A stretch of DNA of 64,000 nt. Origin: Amphibalanus amphitrite (Eukaryota > Arthropoda > Thecostraca > Balanomorpha > Balanidae). Below the pieces are notes generated by a model. That model was not told the origin of the DNA. It did no database searches and saw only the letters and a program-made list of their open reading frames with translations. Position 1 is the first letter of the stretch. Every line of letters starts with the position of its first letter. Shown here one piece after another: positions 1-11,640 of this stretch. A program made the position numbers and the translations under genes. The stretch is from positions 62,001 through 126,000 of the forward strand of contig NW_024883057.1 in NCBI RefSeq assembly GCF_019059575.1, read 5' to 3'.

Positions 1-816
1 GTGGCATGATGGGGCCTTTGGCGGTATTCAAAGTGTAACGCAAGCCTGGATAAAACATATTCCGTGTCACATTCATGTACAAACTTCTTCTTATTTGAAA
101 GACAGGGTTTATTTTACCTCTACCAGACGCAGATGTCATTTGCCTTTTTATTTCATAGCTGGGCCTTAATTAGCGGGTAGATGCCAGTGTGTGTGACACT
201 GATTATAACCTCAACCCTTCCCCATTCCTCGGAGCATTCCGCTGGTCGGCACCGAATACCAGCCCTTGGCTGGTGGCTAGATAAAATATATCCCGGCCAG
301 ATAAAATAGCAACGGCTTTCTCTAAATTGTCAGGTCCTTGTTAGCCTGCGCTAGAAGGTTCTAATAATCCGCTTATCGGCGCTTATTATTCTTTAAAAAA
401 TCGTTGTTCTGATTTATAGTTTTGCTGTAACTAATGCCGCAGTAATTGATATCGCAAACTTCATTTTCAATTTTCAACCACCCCAAAATTTCACACATTT
501 TTTGTTCCAAACCGAAGCTGTGCTTCAGCGGATGTTACTTGATTTCAGATGCCTGCTTCGCCAATTCAGTCCCATCCAAGGGTAAACTGAAGCTTTCTTT
601 GCCGTATTGCTGCCGTCAGACTAGCGTTTTCGCTAACAGTCGAGTCGCTGAGACTTTGACACTCTCTGTCTCCCCCCCCCCCCCCCCCCCCACCCGTTTC
701 CTCCCCGGTAATGGAGTGGCTGACCACCCATCGCCTCCCCTTCCTTCGTGTCGTGTCCCAGGCCGGCGCTTACAGTGGAGTGTCTGATACACTGACAGTA
801 CCCTCTATACCCGCAG
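1..816 (+). other. Upstream intron or intergenic DNA before the terminal exon
   Basis: No coding segment could be supported here. The right edge is a good splice acceptor: a pyrimidine-rich run (TACCCTCTATACCC) leads to CAG at 814-816. The exon frame is closed upstream by a stop at 785-787, so the exon cannot extend far left without splicing. The stretch has a C homopolymer of about 20 at 671-692 and, at 623-654, a degenerate copy of the first 32 bases of the exon. Calling it intron is an inference from the acceptor and the exon's quality. Confidence 0.5.
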
Positions 817-1114
817 GCCGGCGTTTTCGCTGACTGTCGAGTGGCTGCAGACGCTCGGCCTGCACATCGGCGTGTGCTCGGAGCCGCCGGCCGAGCTGCT
901 GGCTGAGCTGGAGCTGTTCGCCAGCGGCGGCCGGGCCAGCCCGGCGCCGCCGCAGCTGCCGCCGCCGCCGCTGCTTCGTACCATCTCCGAGACGCCGCCG
1001 GCCTACTTCTACCTGACGCCGCCGGACAGTCCGTCCCGCACACCGGCCTCCCCCACCGGCCTGCTGACTCCCGACGGTCAGTCGCCGCCGCCGGTACCGA
1101 CCTCGGCCCTGTGA
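817..1114 (+). CDS. 3'-terminal coding exon of an unrecognised protein
   Basis: This is the only protein-coding segment I can defend. It starts after the acceptor CAG at 814-816, with one base (817) completing a split codon, then reads 98 residues to TGA at 1112-1114. Third codon positions are strongly G/C. Residues 4-34 form a compact, probably helical segment containing VEWLQTLGLHIG and AELLAELELF. The rest is Pro/Ser/Thr-rich and looks disordered. Three short motifs stand out. FYLTPPDSP (residues 64-72) fits the FBW7/Cdc4 phosphodegron (hydrophobics, TPP, x, S). Several SP/TP sites are typical of MAPK or CDK targets. The C-terminal SAL fits a class I PDZ ligand. A nuclear or signalling regulator would suit this tail, but I recognise no family. 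A GTG-initiated ORF from 872 exists in the same frame; I consider it an artefact. Upstream exons must lie to the left of the window. Confidence 0.6.
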
Positions 1115-2319
1115 GGGACCGACGGCGGGCCGGGGGACGGGAGGGGCGCCCGGTGGGACGGAGGGGACCCCTGGCGGTGGCCGAGCGTTGCTGACCACTG
1201 GAATGGAGAGGGCGCTGCCGTCTGCGGAGGGACCGGCCGCGGGGCCGAGTCTGCCTTACACAGGCGGTGGGCTCCTAGAGTTAGCTTTGTCCTGCCGATG
1301 TTGCAGGATCTGGTCACATCAGCTGCTGTTAGGACTCTTGCGACTAGGGGTGAGATGTAGTCTGGGCACTGCTGCTCTGGCCTTGCTGCGTTACACCCTC
1401 CTACTGATCTGTCACACCATTCTCTCAGTATATGGAATCTCATAATTCCTTTTAGAGGCTTAAACTTGGCATTGTGCCTTACTGAATCAGTAGCCTAGCT
1501 GAATCTATCTCACCAAGTTTCTCTGTTTTCTAATAGTCTAAGGCCTAAGCTAACCCTTTCAGCACATTCCTTATCACCATTTCCAGTTAGGATGTATTTA
1601 ACGTACCTTGCCGCTCAGTTTCGCTCCCAACGAGCTTTGCTGTTGTCACCGTCGTAAAGCTGTTGTGGCCTTTCATTCCCATCTGGAATAGCTGAGGGGC
1701 GACTACGTTGTCGCTGTCGGGCTCTACCCAGCCGTGGCGTTCCTCACTCCCCTCGGAATAGCGGTGAAGCTAGTGAGCTGCCCTGCTGCCGTTTGAGGCG
1801 TGCTCTCAGTGGCGCAGACCAAAGAGAGGTGCACAGAAATAGGCTGTTTCCTAGTTGAAACGCGGGGTAAGTTAAGCGGAAATGTCTGAGCTGATCGTGG
1901 AAGCTAAGTGAATGTTGAATCATTTGATGTCTTAGAACGATCATGCTTTGTCGCCGATTTTGTTTTGTTTCCGTTTGTTTTATTTTAAGGATTTTGGGAT
2001 TTTGTTTTCGGTGCATTTATGTTGTGTGTTTTCTGGTCACGGTCCATTTATGGTGGACTGGTCGCTGTTGTGAGCTGGTTGCACTCTTAACACCATTATC
2101 ATCTCATGTGTGATCTCAAGTCGACGTAAGCTGCTACGCTGTAGACGGTAGTCATACCTAGAACACAACAATACCCGATCGGTACCAGTTCGATCCTGCC
2201 AACGAAGTCGCGCTTCACCACCAACGCTATCCTTCGCCAGAACTGTCTAGCTTTGAACCTTTTTGTCGCTCCATTTGGCGTCCCGGTTGTGGCGGTCACG
2301 GTGACGACGGGCCGCACCT
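1115..2319 (+). other. Probable 3' UTR and downstream DNA
   Basis: This follows the stop codon directly. The first few hundred bases are GC-rich, then composition falls. I found no clear AATAAA close to the stop, so the 3' end of the transcript cannot be placed. No repeats or other genes were recognised. Confidence 0.35.
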
Positions 2320-2640
2320 CCCGTGTGGCGACTCGCCCCGTGTCGGAGCATCCGCTGCCGTGTGGCGGGTCGCGCTGTGTCGGAGCATCCGCTGCCTTGT
2401 GGCGGGTCTCGCTGTGTCGGAACGGCCCGCTGTCGGCCGGTAGGTCGGTGGGTCCACCTGTGTCGATATACCCGCTGTCGGTCGGTGGGTCACGCTGTGT
2501 TCGTATGTACACCCGCTCTCGGTCGGTGGGTCGGCGCCGTGTTGGTACGCCCGCCGTCGGTCGGTGTGTCACTGGCTCACCGCTGTCGTGACTCTGTCGA
2601 TCGGTGTGTCGATATACCCGCTGTCGGTCGGTGGGTCGGC
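2320..2640. repeat. Degenerate GC-rich minisatellite, period about 37-45 bp
   Basis: The recurring core is a CCGCTGTCGGTCGGTGGGTC-like word. The left half has a related unit ending GTGTCGGAGCATCCGCTGCC. About eight units of unequal length are visible. Both strands stay open in several frames only because the unit lacks stops. I do not consider it coding. Confidence 0.7.
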
Positions 2641-3043
2641 GCTCGGACGATGCGCGGCATCCCGTTCACCTCTGATGTAATCACAGCAGTGGCCGGGGCG
2701 GGGCGCAAACACTGCCGTCCGGCTGTCCACAGTCCGGGAGAGGGGTAGAGAGAGAGAGGGACCTGCTCGGAGCCGCAGAGTCCACCGGAGACGGACAGCC
2801 GGTCACTGCTCACATGGAACGGAGGAGGAGACGGCCGGCCCGCCGCGCCAGTGGGCAGTTATGTAACGTCCAGCGCCTCAAAATTCTATTGCTTTCGTGC
2901 AATATAGATACCGGCAATCCTCATAGGAGGTTCAGAGAAGCGAGCGCCACAATTGAACACACTGTGGGTGCTGTGTCTGCCGCCTCTCCTCCCTCGTCGC
3001 GCTGAGATACGGCCCGTGTCGACTGTTTGCCGCTGAGACACTC
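2641..3043. other. Unannotated GC-rich DNA
   Basis: Moderately GC-rich sequence with a short AT-rich patch near 2880. Nothing supportable was seen as a gene or transposon. Confidence 0.4.
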
Positions 3044-3105
3044 CGCCCTACGACGGCCGTACGTCCGCCCTACGACGGTCGTTCGTCCGCCGTATGACGG
3101 CTAAC
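3044..3105. repeat. Short minisatellite, period about 22 bp, three units
   Basis: Three consecutive units are built on TCCGCCCTACGACGG plus a variable ACGTACG-like tail. Differences between units are single substitutions. Confidence 0.6.
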
Positions 3106-4689
3106 GTCCCGGTGTGACGCCAAAACACCCGCCGTGTCGGGTCGGCCGGGTCACAGCTCCGGGTGGCGAGAGGTCCCTGTGTCAGTGCCGGTTCAGAGTC
3201 GGTAGGACGGATGGTGAATGGAGCAGAGGGACGGTTCCCATAGAGATGGGCCTGCCAGTGAGAAGCGAGACGCCTTGAGTAAAGTATCGCCTTTCTTATC
3301 GACCCGGCTATTCCCGTGACCGTTTGACCCACACGTTGTGGTTGAAAGATGTTATAGATCCTATCCGATCCTGAGAGCTACTAGTGGGTTACCCTGATCA
3401 TCTACCGACCCTTGCCGGCCCCTCTTACAACGGAAATACTATTTCACATCGTGCATCTTCAGATGCGACCATCTTCTTAGATTCCATTGATTATCGACCT
3501 ACGTTGACTGCTATATACCCACTGCGATCACTGAAGCACCACATCGCTCCAGTCTGGAGTTTCCGGACGAGCGGAGTCTTATCACTAGTCCCGACTGATG
3601 ACGTCACACCCAGCCGAGTGACGTCACTCCTGGATGTGTCTCCGGGAATCACCATGTTACTGTTGTTGCACAGTGTGCCTGCTTTGTGTGCGTCGGCGGG
3701 GTTATTTGCACCGGTCGTGTGTATGTCGCCTCGCGACGTGTCTGTTTTGTTTTGAGAGCTGTGCGCGTTGACATTCAGTATTTTTGCTACGGTTTGTATT
3801 GGTCACCTTGTGCTAGTCTGCCCTGTAAGCGTGTCAAAATACACGTATTTTTGTATTGAGTGTGTTTGACTGGATGCACGTACTTCGTCAAGAACGTGGG
3901 AAATGGAGTGGTTCCTAGCTGAGCAGATGAATTGACCGTTGAGTTTTCGGCGAGGGTGCCCACTGCCCGTGCAGTGTACCTTGAATTGAATTGAAATAAT
4001 TGCTGAACAAACAGCGACATTAGAGACCGCAACACCGGTGACTTGCCGCTGGTCTGTCGTGGAGCTGTATTCATTTATTTATTTTGGTTGGTATATTTTC
4101 ATTTATTACACGTGACCATTTTACAGATGTGTGTATTGTGACTTGATAGGGATCAAACTCGCTCAACAAATCATATTCGCCAACATTTTCGTCGTGGGGA
4201 AGTGAGAATATGTGCTGACACGTGCACGATCATGGCTTACTGGATGGTGGGAGAAGGTGAAACCCCGAGACAGGGGCTGGCGGCGGACACGTTATGACCT
4301 TTTAAGTGCCCCTCACCCATCATGTTACCACATGTAGCACTGTCAGTGCGGGTATTTTTACCTGGCGCCTGTTTCCTATCGGTGTGTCCTGTTCCCGATA
4401 CGGTAAAAGGCGACATGTCACCTGCCCTCCCACCGCCCGGCGCCGTGTCGGGGTACTGATCACCGGCGGTTCACAGACGACACCGTCCCCGGGGCGGGTG
4501 GCGGAGGGGACCGATCACACGGCCACTCGGCCGCCCCCGCCCGCAGTGGCGCCGGGCGGCGGCGGCGGCGGTGACGAGGCGCGCCGATAGTGATCGGCGG
4601 CGGCGGCGTGTCATCAGCGCGGCGCAGCACTCAGAGAGACGGCCCTCTGTTTGCCCGCTGGACGAGCGAGCAAACACGGCCATTGTCGG
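3106..4689. other. Unannotated DNA
   Basis: Mixed composition. 3600-3650 holds three copies of the TGACGTCA-type word within 50 bases, and 3800-4200 is AT-rich. 4400-4620 becomes very GC-rich, with GGC runs. No gene structure was recognised. Confidence 0.35.
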
Positions 4690-4908
4690 AGGCACCGCGC
4701 CGCCCGAGTCAGAGTCTGACGGCGCCGCGCCGCCCCAGTCAGAGTCTGACGGCGCCGCGCCGCCCCCGTCAGAGTCTGACGGCGCCGCGCCGCCCCAGTC
4801 AGAGTCTGACGGTGCCGCGCCGCCCCAGTCATAGTCTGACGAAGCCGCGCCGCCCCAGTCAGAGTCTGACGGCGCCGCGCCGCCCCAGTCAGAGTCTGAC
4901 GGCGCCAC
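4690..4908. repeat. 30-bp minisatellite, seven units, with a phase that stays open
   Basis: Seven tandem units follow the pattern CGCCGCGCCGCCCCAGTC plus AGAGTCTGACGG. Because the period is a multiple of three, the reading frame is kept. One + frame reads a 10-residue SESDGAAPPQ repeat and one - frame reads an SDSDWGGAAP repeat. One + frame is stopped by a TAG created in the fifth unit. The open frames are what any stop-free 30-mer would give, so coding is not established. Confidence 0.75.
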
Positions 4909-5636
4909 ACGAGTCAGTCAACCGGGCCTGCCGGTGCCTGAGAGCAGCAACGGACGTTCGAGACTCGAGAGTCGGGGGCACCCGGAATGGGCCAGATCAC
5001 TGGCATGTCGGACATCAGACAGACTGTGGCGTGCGCAGTGCACTGCGTGGGGCCGCGGGCTGCTGGTCAGTTTTGAAGATTGTGAAATCTTCCTGCTCAT
5101 GATTAGCTGCACATCGCCCTACGCGAAGATGATTATACTGCGGCATATTTGAGCGTTGAAGCTCGGCCCAAACGTTAAAAACATGTCCCTAGATGACATG
5201 TGACACAGATTTTCTGTCAGATAAAGTTATCCAGCATATAACCGTCTGAGCTAATCTCGAACTCCGCTACTGTAGCATGATGGATGAGGGGGCGATGCTC
5301 TTGCCTCAGCTGTTGCTGCTATCGTTCCCTGTTTCACTTCGCTGGCCGCCGTGGTCGATTACTCACGCCTCCGTCTGCCTGACCTGGCCTGTCCATATGG
5401 GTGCAGTGTCATATCATTGGCCCAGGTCACCTATCTCTTCCATCCAGGAGGCACTTGGTTGACAGCTGGCTGGCAGTAGTGAAGTTTACCTAATCGTGAT
5501 GGTCTCTTGGATCTGTGACGATATTGCTTAGAATTTCATGGTGCATGATCAGATATCGCCGTCGGATGATCAACCTTTTGAACAGATATAGGAACGTTTC
5601 GCCTCCCGGTGACTTTTACTTGTAAAGGCGGTTTTT
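4909..5636. other. Unannotated DNA
   Basis: GC-rich at the left, falling to average composition. No gene, transposon end or tandem repeat could be supported. Confidence 0.35.
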
Positions 5637-5662
5637 TGGTTAGGTTAGGTAAGGTTAGGTTG
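5637..5662. repeat. Short interstitial telomere-like run
   Basis: The sequence reads TTGGTTAGGTTAGGTAAGG followed by TTAGGTT. That is about four imperfect copies of TTAGG, the ancestral arthropod telomere unit. The run is very short and could be chance or a repair scar. Confidence 0.4.
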
Positions 5663-7455
5663 TCACTCGCAGTCATTAACCAAACTGCATATGCTTCGCT
5701 CAATAAGAATATATTCTCAAACAGTTACAAATACCGGGTGTTGTAGACAGTTGGCGATGCATCTGAACATCTTCGTTCACGATTCGCGGCTCCGTATTCC
5801 TCCACCTAAATCGACAGTTGCCTCTCTCCCTCTGAGTCCACCCACACAGATACTCGTTTCGCCTTTTTTACTCGTCCCACTTCTTGCTTTTGTGGTGGCC
5901 ATAGGTACTACCCATACCTCTCTGGGTCACCCCTCCCCCGTCGACCTCCTCTCCGCTGGTGGCGGTCCCGTGACCCGTCCCTCTCTGGGTCACCCCTCCC
6001 TCGCCGCTCCCCCGGTGACATGTCATGGCATCGTTAGCTGCGCGATCGAGCCACGTCCTCTGTGGACTAATGGAATTGGCCGCCGCCCCGGCGCCCTGAC
6101 ATGCCCTCTGGCGCGGCACACAGCCGTCATCTCAGCTGTCAGCGCCCGTCACCAGCTGTCATCGACTGTCAATGGCTGTCAGTGGCGGCCGCAGCTCGGT
6201 CGCGGAGCTTCCGGACGGGGCGGCGCCGTCCCCCGATCCGGAAGGAGTCGGTCGGCGGCGGCCGAGCGCTGAATGCGAGACGGGTCTGTGGCGACAGCCG
6301 TCTCCGGCCGTCAGCCGTCGGCAGGCAGCAGGCAGCAGTCCCTGTACCGCGAGACGACAGTTCGGGCTACCGCGGCATCGAGCTCAGCATCGGAGCTAGG
6401 GAGACGGCAGAGATGATGGCAGCCAGAGAGACGGCGGAGAGACTCGGGGCTGGAGACCCCAGAGATGAGCTGGGCCAGACCTCCGGGTCGAGACACAGAG
6501 CTTAAGAGCTGGCTTAGACGGTCGACGGAGCAGGTGACCCAAGCAGCGTTTCAACGTTGGGCATTCTGTGAATTGTATTTCGTCTTAGTTTGTAGTTATG
6601 ACAATAATTACTAAACCTCTGCTTCTGTGGCACATTATCACGGCAGAAATCGAACGGGTCCGTCGCCATAGAAACGCGATTTGAGTCCAGTGATTCCATT
6701 TCAAACACGGAGCAATTCACTGCCGGTCTAATTTATAGTTGGCTCCAATAACTCACATGCAGGCACGAGCTGCCACAATTAAAACGCGCCCGGCTAGCGC
6801 GTGGCCGCCCGCCGTAACATCGCCCCCGAATATATTACTGCGACAAAGGGCGCTGGTCGAAATGGCAGGCACGGCGGCCGGGCCCGTGCGCAGCAACAAA
6901 CCAACCATGGTAAAATATGGCACCGGCCCATAATGCCAGAAACTATTGCGCGTGTAAGTGTTCGCATTCATTGCGATTGACTGCGCTGGTCGTGCTGTGT
7001 GAAGCGCGTGGGAACCCGGGGGAGGCTGCAGTCACATCTGTCCCATTCTCGGCGATCGAGTGCCGTGTTTGCCCATCCTCGGGGTGATATGGGAGGCCAA
7101 ACAATGCGTATTTGTAATATGGGAGAGCGCGCGGGTCCCATTTATTCTGCGGGACACTGGGTATGACAGGGTGAAATGGTGTTATCAGCTGCCACCGGAC
7201 GGGTGGCCGAGGTGGACTGAGGGCGAGGGTGACGCCGGAATCACATGCTTATTACGGATACTCGTGCTTGTGTCCATTGCCCACCTACTCGTAACCAGGC
7301 CCAATATTGTTCGCTTGAAAACAATGACACGGTGGATATCTCTTGCTGGCCAATCATTCTATGTGTAGGAGCCTATGACGGAACTATGACTGCCGGCTGC
7401 TTGACAACGACACACCTCCACCTGGCTTTAGTTTGCAGGTCACACACACCTGGCA
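5663..7455. other. Unannotated DNA with a GC-rich block containing ATTA words
   Basis: 5930-6500 is GC-rich and low in complexity. 6720-6985 alternates GC-rich words with homeodomain-type cores (AATTTATAG, ACAATTAAAAC, GAATATATTAC), a texture seen in many other blocks of this window. Without other genomes I cannot say whether it is conserved. No coding exon was recognised. Confidence 0.3.
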
Positions 7456-7459
7456 TTAA

Positions 7460-8322
7460 AGGTAGTGTGCCAGCTTTCTTGGACCGTATGGAGTTAATGG
7501 CCCAGATGAGGAGAACCGGATTTTTAGAACTTATCCATCCATACCTTCAAAACTCATGGAAACGTCTTAAATTCTTCAAATTTTGAGTACCCCAGTGCGA
7601 AATTCGCCCCGACGGGTTGTCGGTCGTACCCCAACCACATTTCACACCACTATGAACAATAAATGCACACACTGAAATCGCTATTACCGATATGCTCATC
7701 CAATCAAGTTTCGATAAACCCGTTCATCATCTCCTGCGGTTTCGAACACGCCTGTTAGGTGGCTTCTGATGCTCGTCGAGGTCGGAATTTCCAAATACGC
7801 GTGGTGCGTCGGGCCGCGCGCTCTGACTTCGGCCAAGAAAAATGCGTCAGCTGATCATTGTCATTTCTGCCACTTGCGTGTGGTGAAATGGGGCCATAAC
7901 TTATAAGACGGCTTTTTCATATCAATTATTTTACATAAAATCATATTTCAAACCATAAATAATGTTCGACAGCCAAATAAAAGAAACAATACCAATACGG
8001 GCTTACAGTTTAAGGCTCGACATTGTGTTGTCTACGATTAGACAGCTGATAACTCATTCCCGTACGTCGTATGGTCGTAACACTATAATGACCTTTGCTT
8101 ATTGTCACAAGTGCGCCGCATTCGCGATTGTTGCCCGACGCCTGTTTGCAGGTGAGCCCACTACAGTTGTTATACATATCTAAAAACCGAAAAACTTTTA
8201 GGCGAAAAAGGCACTATTCCAGGCCCATTTTTGATTTTTTTTTTGCGATATTAGGTAAAAACAGAAGCTTCTTATCCTAGGAAAAATAAAATGGGAAATC
8301 TTTCAAAGGTGGCACACTACCT
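7460..8322. mobile_element. Non-autonomous DNA transposon with TTAA (or TA) target duplication
   Basis: Terminal inverted repeats AGGTAGTGTGCCA (left) and TGGCACACTACCT (right) are flanked on both sides by TTAA (7456-7459 and 8323-8326). A TA duplication with two extra bases of repeat would fit equally well, so the superfamily is open: piggyBac or Kolobok if TTAA, Tc1/mariner if TA. It is 863 bp long with no recognisable transposase, and the interior is AT-rich. The same TTAA|AG end style is seen in the element at 25489-27154. Confidence 0.7.
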
Positions 8323-8326
8323 TTAA

Positions 8327-9297
8327 ATAGCACGGGTCCGGGTCGCCTGACGGGTCACCGATGAATGGCAGCTATACGTGTCCAATGACGATGTCGCTGC
8401 CGCTGTCGGGTCGTGGTCTCACGCGTCTCGGCCCGTTCACCAGCGGTACCCGCTGTGGGACCTCCTCCCCCCATCCCTCCCCGGTATCGCTAACAAGTCC
8501 CCGGCCGTCGCCGCCGCGCGCTGAGAAAACACCGACACAATCGGCCTAATAACATTTTATTAGCGGTAATGAGCCGGCTAATGTCGGCCGAGTCGCCTCT
8601 CTAGAAAGCCGACAATCGGCGCGGCTCCCGCGTCGCCGGCCGCCGCCGCCGCCGACCCCGCCCCTAATGAATCGGCGGGTCCCGGCGGCAGCGGCCGGCC
8701 GGCCGGCACTGACCTGACTAGGTCACGGGTCAACAAGGCGACCGTGGGAGCGGCCCCGGCGGCGCGGCTGATCACTGCCATCGCCGCCGCGGCGCCCCGC
8801 TGTTACCCGTCTCATGTATCAATTTATCCAGTCGAGTATTAATTTGATTTGGCGTGGCATTGTGCGCGGCGCGGCGGTAGCGGTGGCGGCGGCGGCGCAC
8901 TCATTGTGGCCGATGAGTTGGATTTCCGCCCGGTGGCCGGCCCCGCAGGGGGCGCCCGCGGAGAGATGACAGTTTATGACCCGGACGGACCCGGCGCGCC
9001 CGCCGGCGGCGAGATGGCGCTCGTTTGTCGCGCATCGCGGCCGTTCTGGCGCACGGCGACAATTGTGGCGCGGCAGGGGCGGTTGCGGCGCGCGGCGACG
9101 GAAGTGCCACGATCGACTGTCCTATTTGCATGCGGCGGAGATTCAGAGGGAGATGCGCTCTGCGGGACCGATGCGGAAGCGGAAGGGACGGATGCTGGGG
9201 ACGGGAATCCAGGGGGAGTGCAGGGAGGCCGCCGGTGAAATGAAGCTGAAACACGAACAGGGTGGAGCTGTTGAACACAATTATACAAATTGATGAA
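8327..9297. other. GC-rich block with embedded ATTA words; possible regulatory DNA
   Basis: 8540-8900 mixes GGC/GCC-rich sequence with TTTTATTAGCGGTAATGAG, GCTAATG, CCCTAATGAATC and TATTAATTTG. Overlapping open frames on both strands reflect composition, and none shows a protein-like pattern. Calling it regulatory is an inference from texture only. Confidence 0.3.
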
Positions 9298-9301
9298 TTA
9301 A

Positions 9302-10244
9302 CCCTCGCACGACCAGGCCATTTCTCATAACACGAACGACCAGGGGGGGGGGGGTTGTTACGACCCCCCCCTGGCGTTTCGAAACGGAAGGTCGTAGAGC
9401 TTAGCGGAAAAAACCAACGGATTGCTTGCAACGAGATCTCGCGATTTGTGGTATATTTTTGGTCCTAGGTCAACATTTGACCTACTTTTGACCGGTCAAA
9501 GGTCAAATTTTCGGAAAAATAGACTTTTTTCAACTTTCCGCGGCGATTGCGGCAAAACGGTGGGAGATATCGACTCGAAACCTTCACTATCGTGTTCCTT
9601 GATCAATTCTCTATCGTTTGGTATGTATTTCGTTTCCCTAGCTCTAAAAATGGCGCGTTGGGAGCGCCGGAAGTCGGCAAGGTCACAGTCGGCGGCAGAA
9701 ATTCGAAAAATCAAAATTTAAATTTTTGAAATCTGATTGTATTTTTGGATTTGGAAGGTCCATTTTCTCCTTATAGTAGCTAATATTGCTGCATATTCCC
9801 ATTGAGGTGACAAGAATTAGCAAAATAGTGGTTCGGGTGCTTTTCAAAAATAGTACCAGACGCTGTTCCTCTTATGACGTCATAACTCCGTGACCTGACC
9901 TGACCCGGTCAATTTTCTTGCACCACACGATAGCCAATGCTTGCCCCAACATGCATGGGAAGTTTCATCATGATCCATCAAACAATGTGGGTATCACCGG
10001 CAGAAAACCTAGGGATTCGGCGCACACGTTTGGTAACTGTCGGCCGGAGGCTGTACCTCTTATGACGTCATAACTCCGTGACCTGACATGACCCGATCAA
10101 TTTTTTTTCGGCAAAAGATGCGCAAAGGTTGCCCCAGAGGGTATTGAAAATTTCAGCCCGCTACGACAAGCCGTTTAGCGTGCACTTCGAAAAAACCTCA
10201 GGGGGGGGGTTGATACAACCCCCCCCCCCCTAGGCGTTCTAGGG
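9302..10244 (-). mobile_element. piggyBac-like non-autonomous element H1
   Basis: It is flanked by TTAA at 9298-9301 and 10245-10248. The ends are CCCTCGCACGACCAGG (left) and the complement of CCCTAGAACGCCTAGG (right); TTAA plus CCC ends is the piggyBac signature. The left end is the 'double' end: a second AACGACCAGG at 9335-9343 precedes the G-run. GC hairpins lie at 9340-9374 (loop GTTGTTACGAC) and 10200-10231 (loop GTTGATACAAC). Inside, a segment beginning TTATGACGTCATAACTCCG occurs twice about 190 bp apart, each copy followed by TGACCTGAC half-sites. It is 943 bp long with no transposase, so it presumably moves using a protein made elsewhere. Confidence 0.85.
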
Positions 10245-10248
10245 TTAA

Positions 10249-11640
10249 ACCGTTCGCTCGCGTTGGTGAATTTCCTATAGGGAGATATTGAAAAGGCTGA
10301 TTAAAAGGCTCTAATCAATAACGATACATAGGTATGTTTGCGTTTGCTGTTTGGTGCATCTGAAGTTTGAATTGCTACACCTTTTAAAAATCGTTGATGA
10401 ATGTTAAGTAGGTAAGTCAAACATTCATATGTTTTAAACTAAGATTGAAGCTAAATATTGAAAATATTTTGACGGTCATATTCTTACGATTATATTTGCA
10501 ATCGCTTGCCATCGCATGCGTCACAATCTGACTCGCCTTATACCGTCCAGCTAACAGCTCAGGCTCAGCTAAATAGCAGCTACCACGGCAGCTATAGGTA
10601 CGTACATACTAGCTGATGTGACTCACCACACTGCTGACCCATCTCCAATCTCCAATCTGCCGTGTGTGATCCTCAGTGGACCTCACCGCCGCCGCCGCGG
10701 GACATTGACGGGCCAACACGAATCGGGCCGTAATCCGGCGATAGGGCCCGCAGCCGCAGCGGCGTCCAGCGGGGGGGGGGGGCGGCTGACCGACGCCTCG
10801 GGCGATAGCGGCGTATCGGCCCATCGGCGATACTCCGCCTCAGAGACCGCCGTAATTGAGTGCGGATCAACGGATAGTGTCCGGAGAAAATAGAGTTCAC
10901 ACAAATGGCCCGGCGCGGGGGCGATCTCCCTCCCCTCTATCTGAGAAGCTGGGATGGCCTGCGACCGAGTCGGGGAGATGAGATCACAAGGGAGATTGGT
11001 GAACGGCTGACTTCAACCGCCGCTCGCCTAGGAAAACCGCGTGCTCTTATGGGGCTTGTGTTGGTCCGAGGACAGATAGGTCAGGGTCAGCCGGAGGTCA
11101 GGTCAAGGTCAGAGGTGAGTGACCCGCAGAGCGGCAGGAGTGTGGTCTACCCCGGGACCGCGTCCAGTGCTGGCTCCAACCGGGTGCGCTGCGATGTGTG
11201 CACTGTGCTGGATGGGGTGGTGGCGAGTGTTCTTTTTTATTTTTGGGCTGTAGATTCTTTGTGTTTTCTAGTGCCTTCAGTGACTGAAGTACCTACCCGT
11301 GGTGCTATTTCTGCTCGTGCTCGTCTTGGACTGGATTATGAAAACAAACCGAATTGGTGAGTGTTGAATGCAGAGAAATATTATATGTGGGTACACCAAT
11401 ACGGGTCTCGGGAGGTAGACAGGTTGCATGGTTATTTTTTCAGCAAGCCAATTTTTGACCGACTTTGTTGGCTGGCTAATGGCTATACCTATCTAGTATT
11501 CCCTGCATGGCATAACATGGATCTATGCATGATGCCGACATTCAAAATAATGTCTTTAAAAGCTACAATTCTCCCCGAAGACCTTCCACCCAACTCTAGC
11601 CCCCGACCGGACACCACCGAGCTGTGCGGCGCTATTGACC
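10249..11640. other. Unannotated DNA
   Basis: 10250-10560 is AT-rich. 10620-10900 is GC-rich with a G10 run near 10771. 11070-11120 has several GGTCAGG words. No exon or element boundary could be supported. Confidence 0.35.

Noticed and set aside
446-787. Open frame of 113 codons upstream of the exon
   Set aside because: It shares the exon's frame but ends in a stop before it, contains a poly-proline stretch from the C homopolymer, and has no protein-like pattern.
5637-5662. Possible telomere addition site
   Set aside because: Only about four imperfect TTAGG units, with ordinary sequence on both sides.
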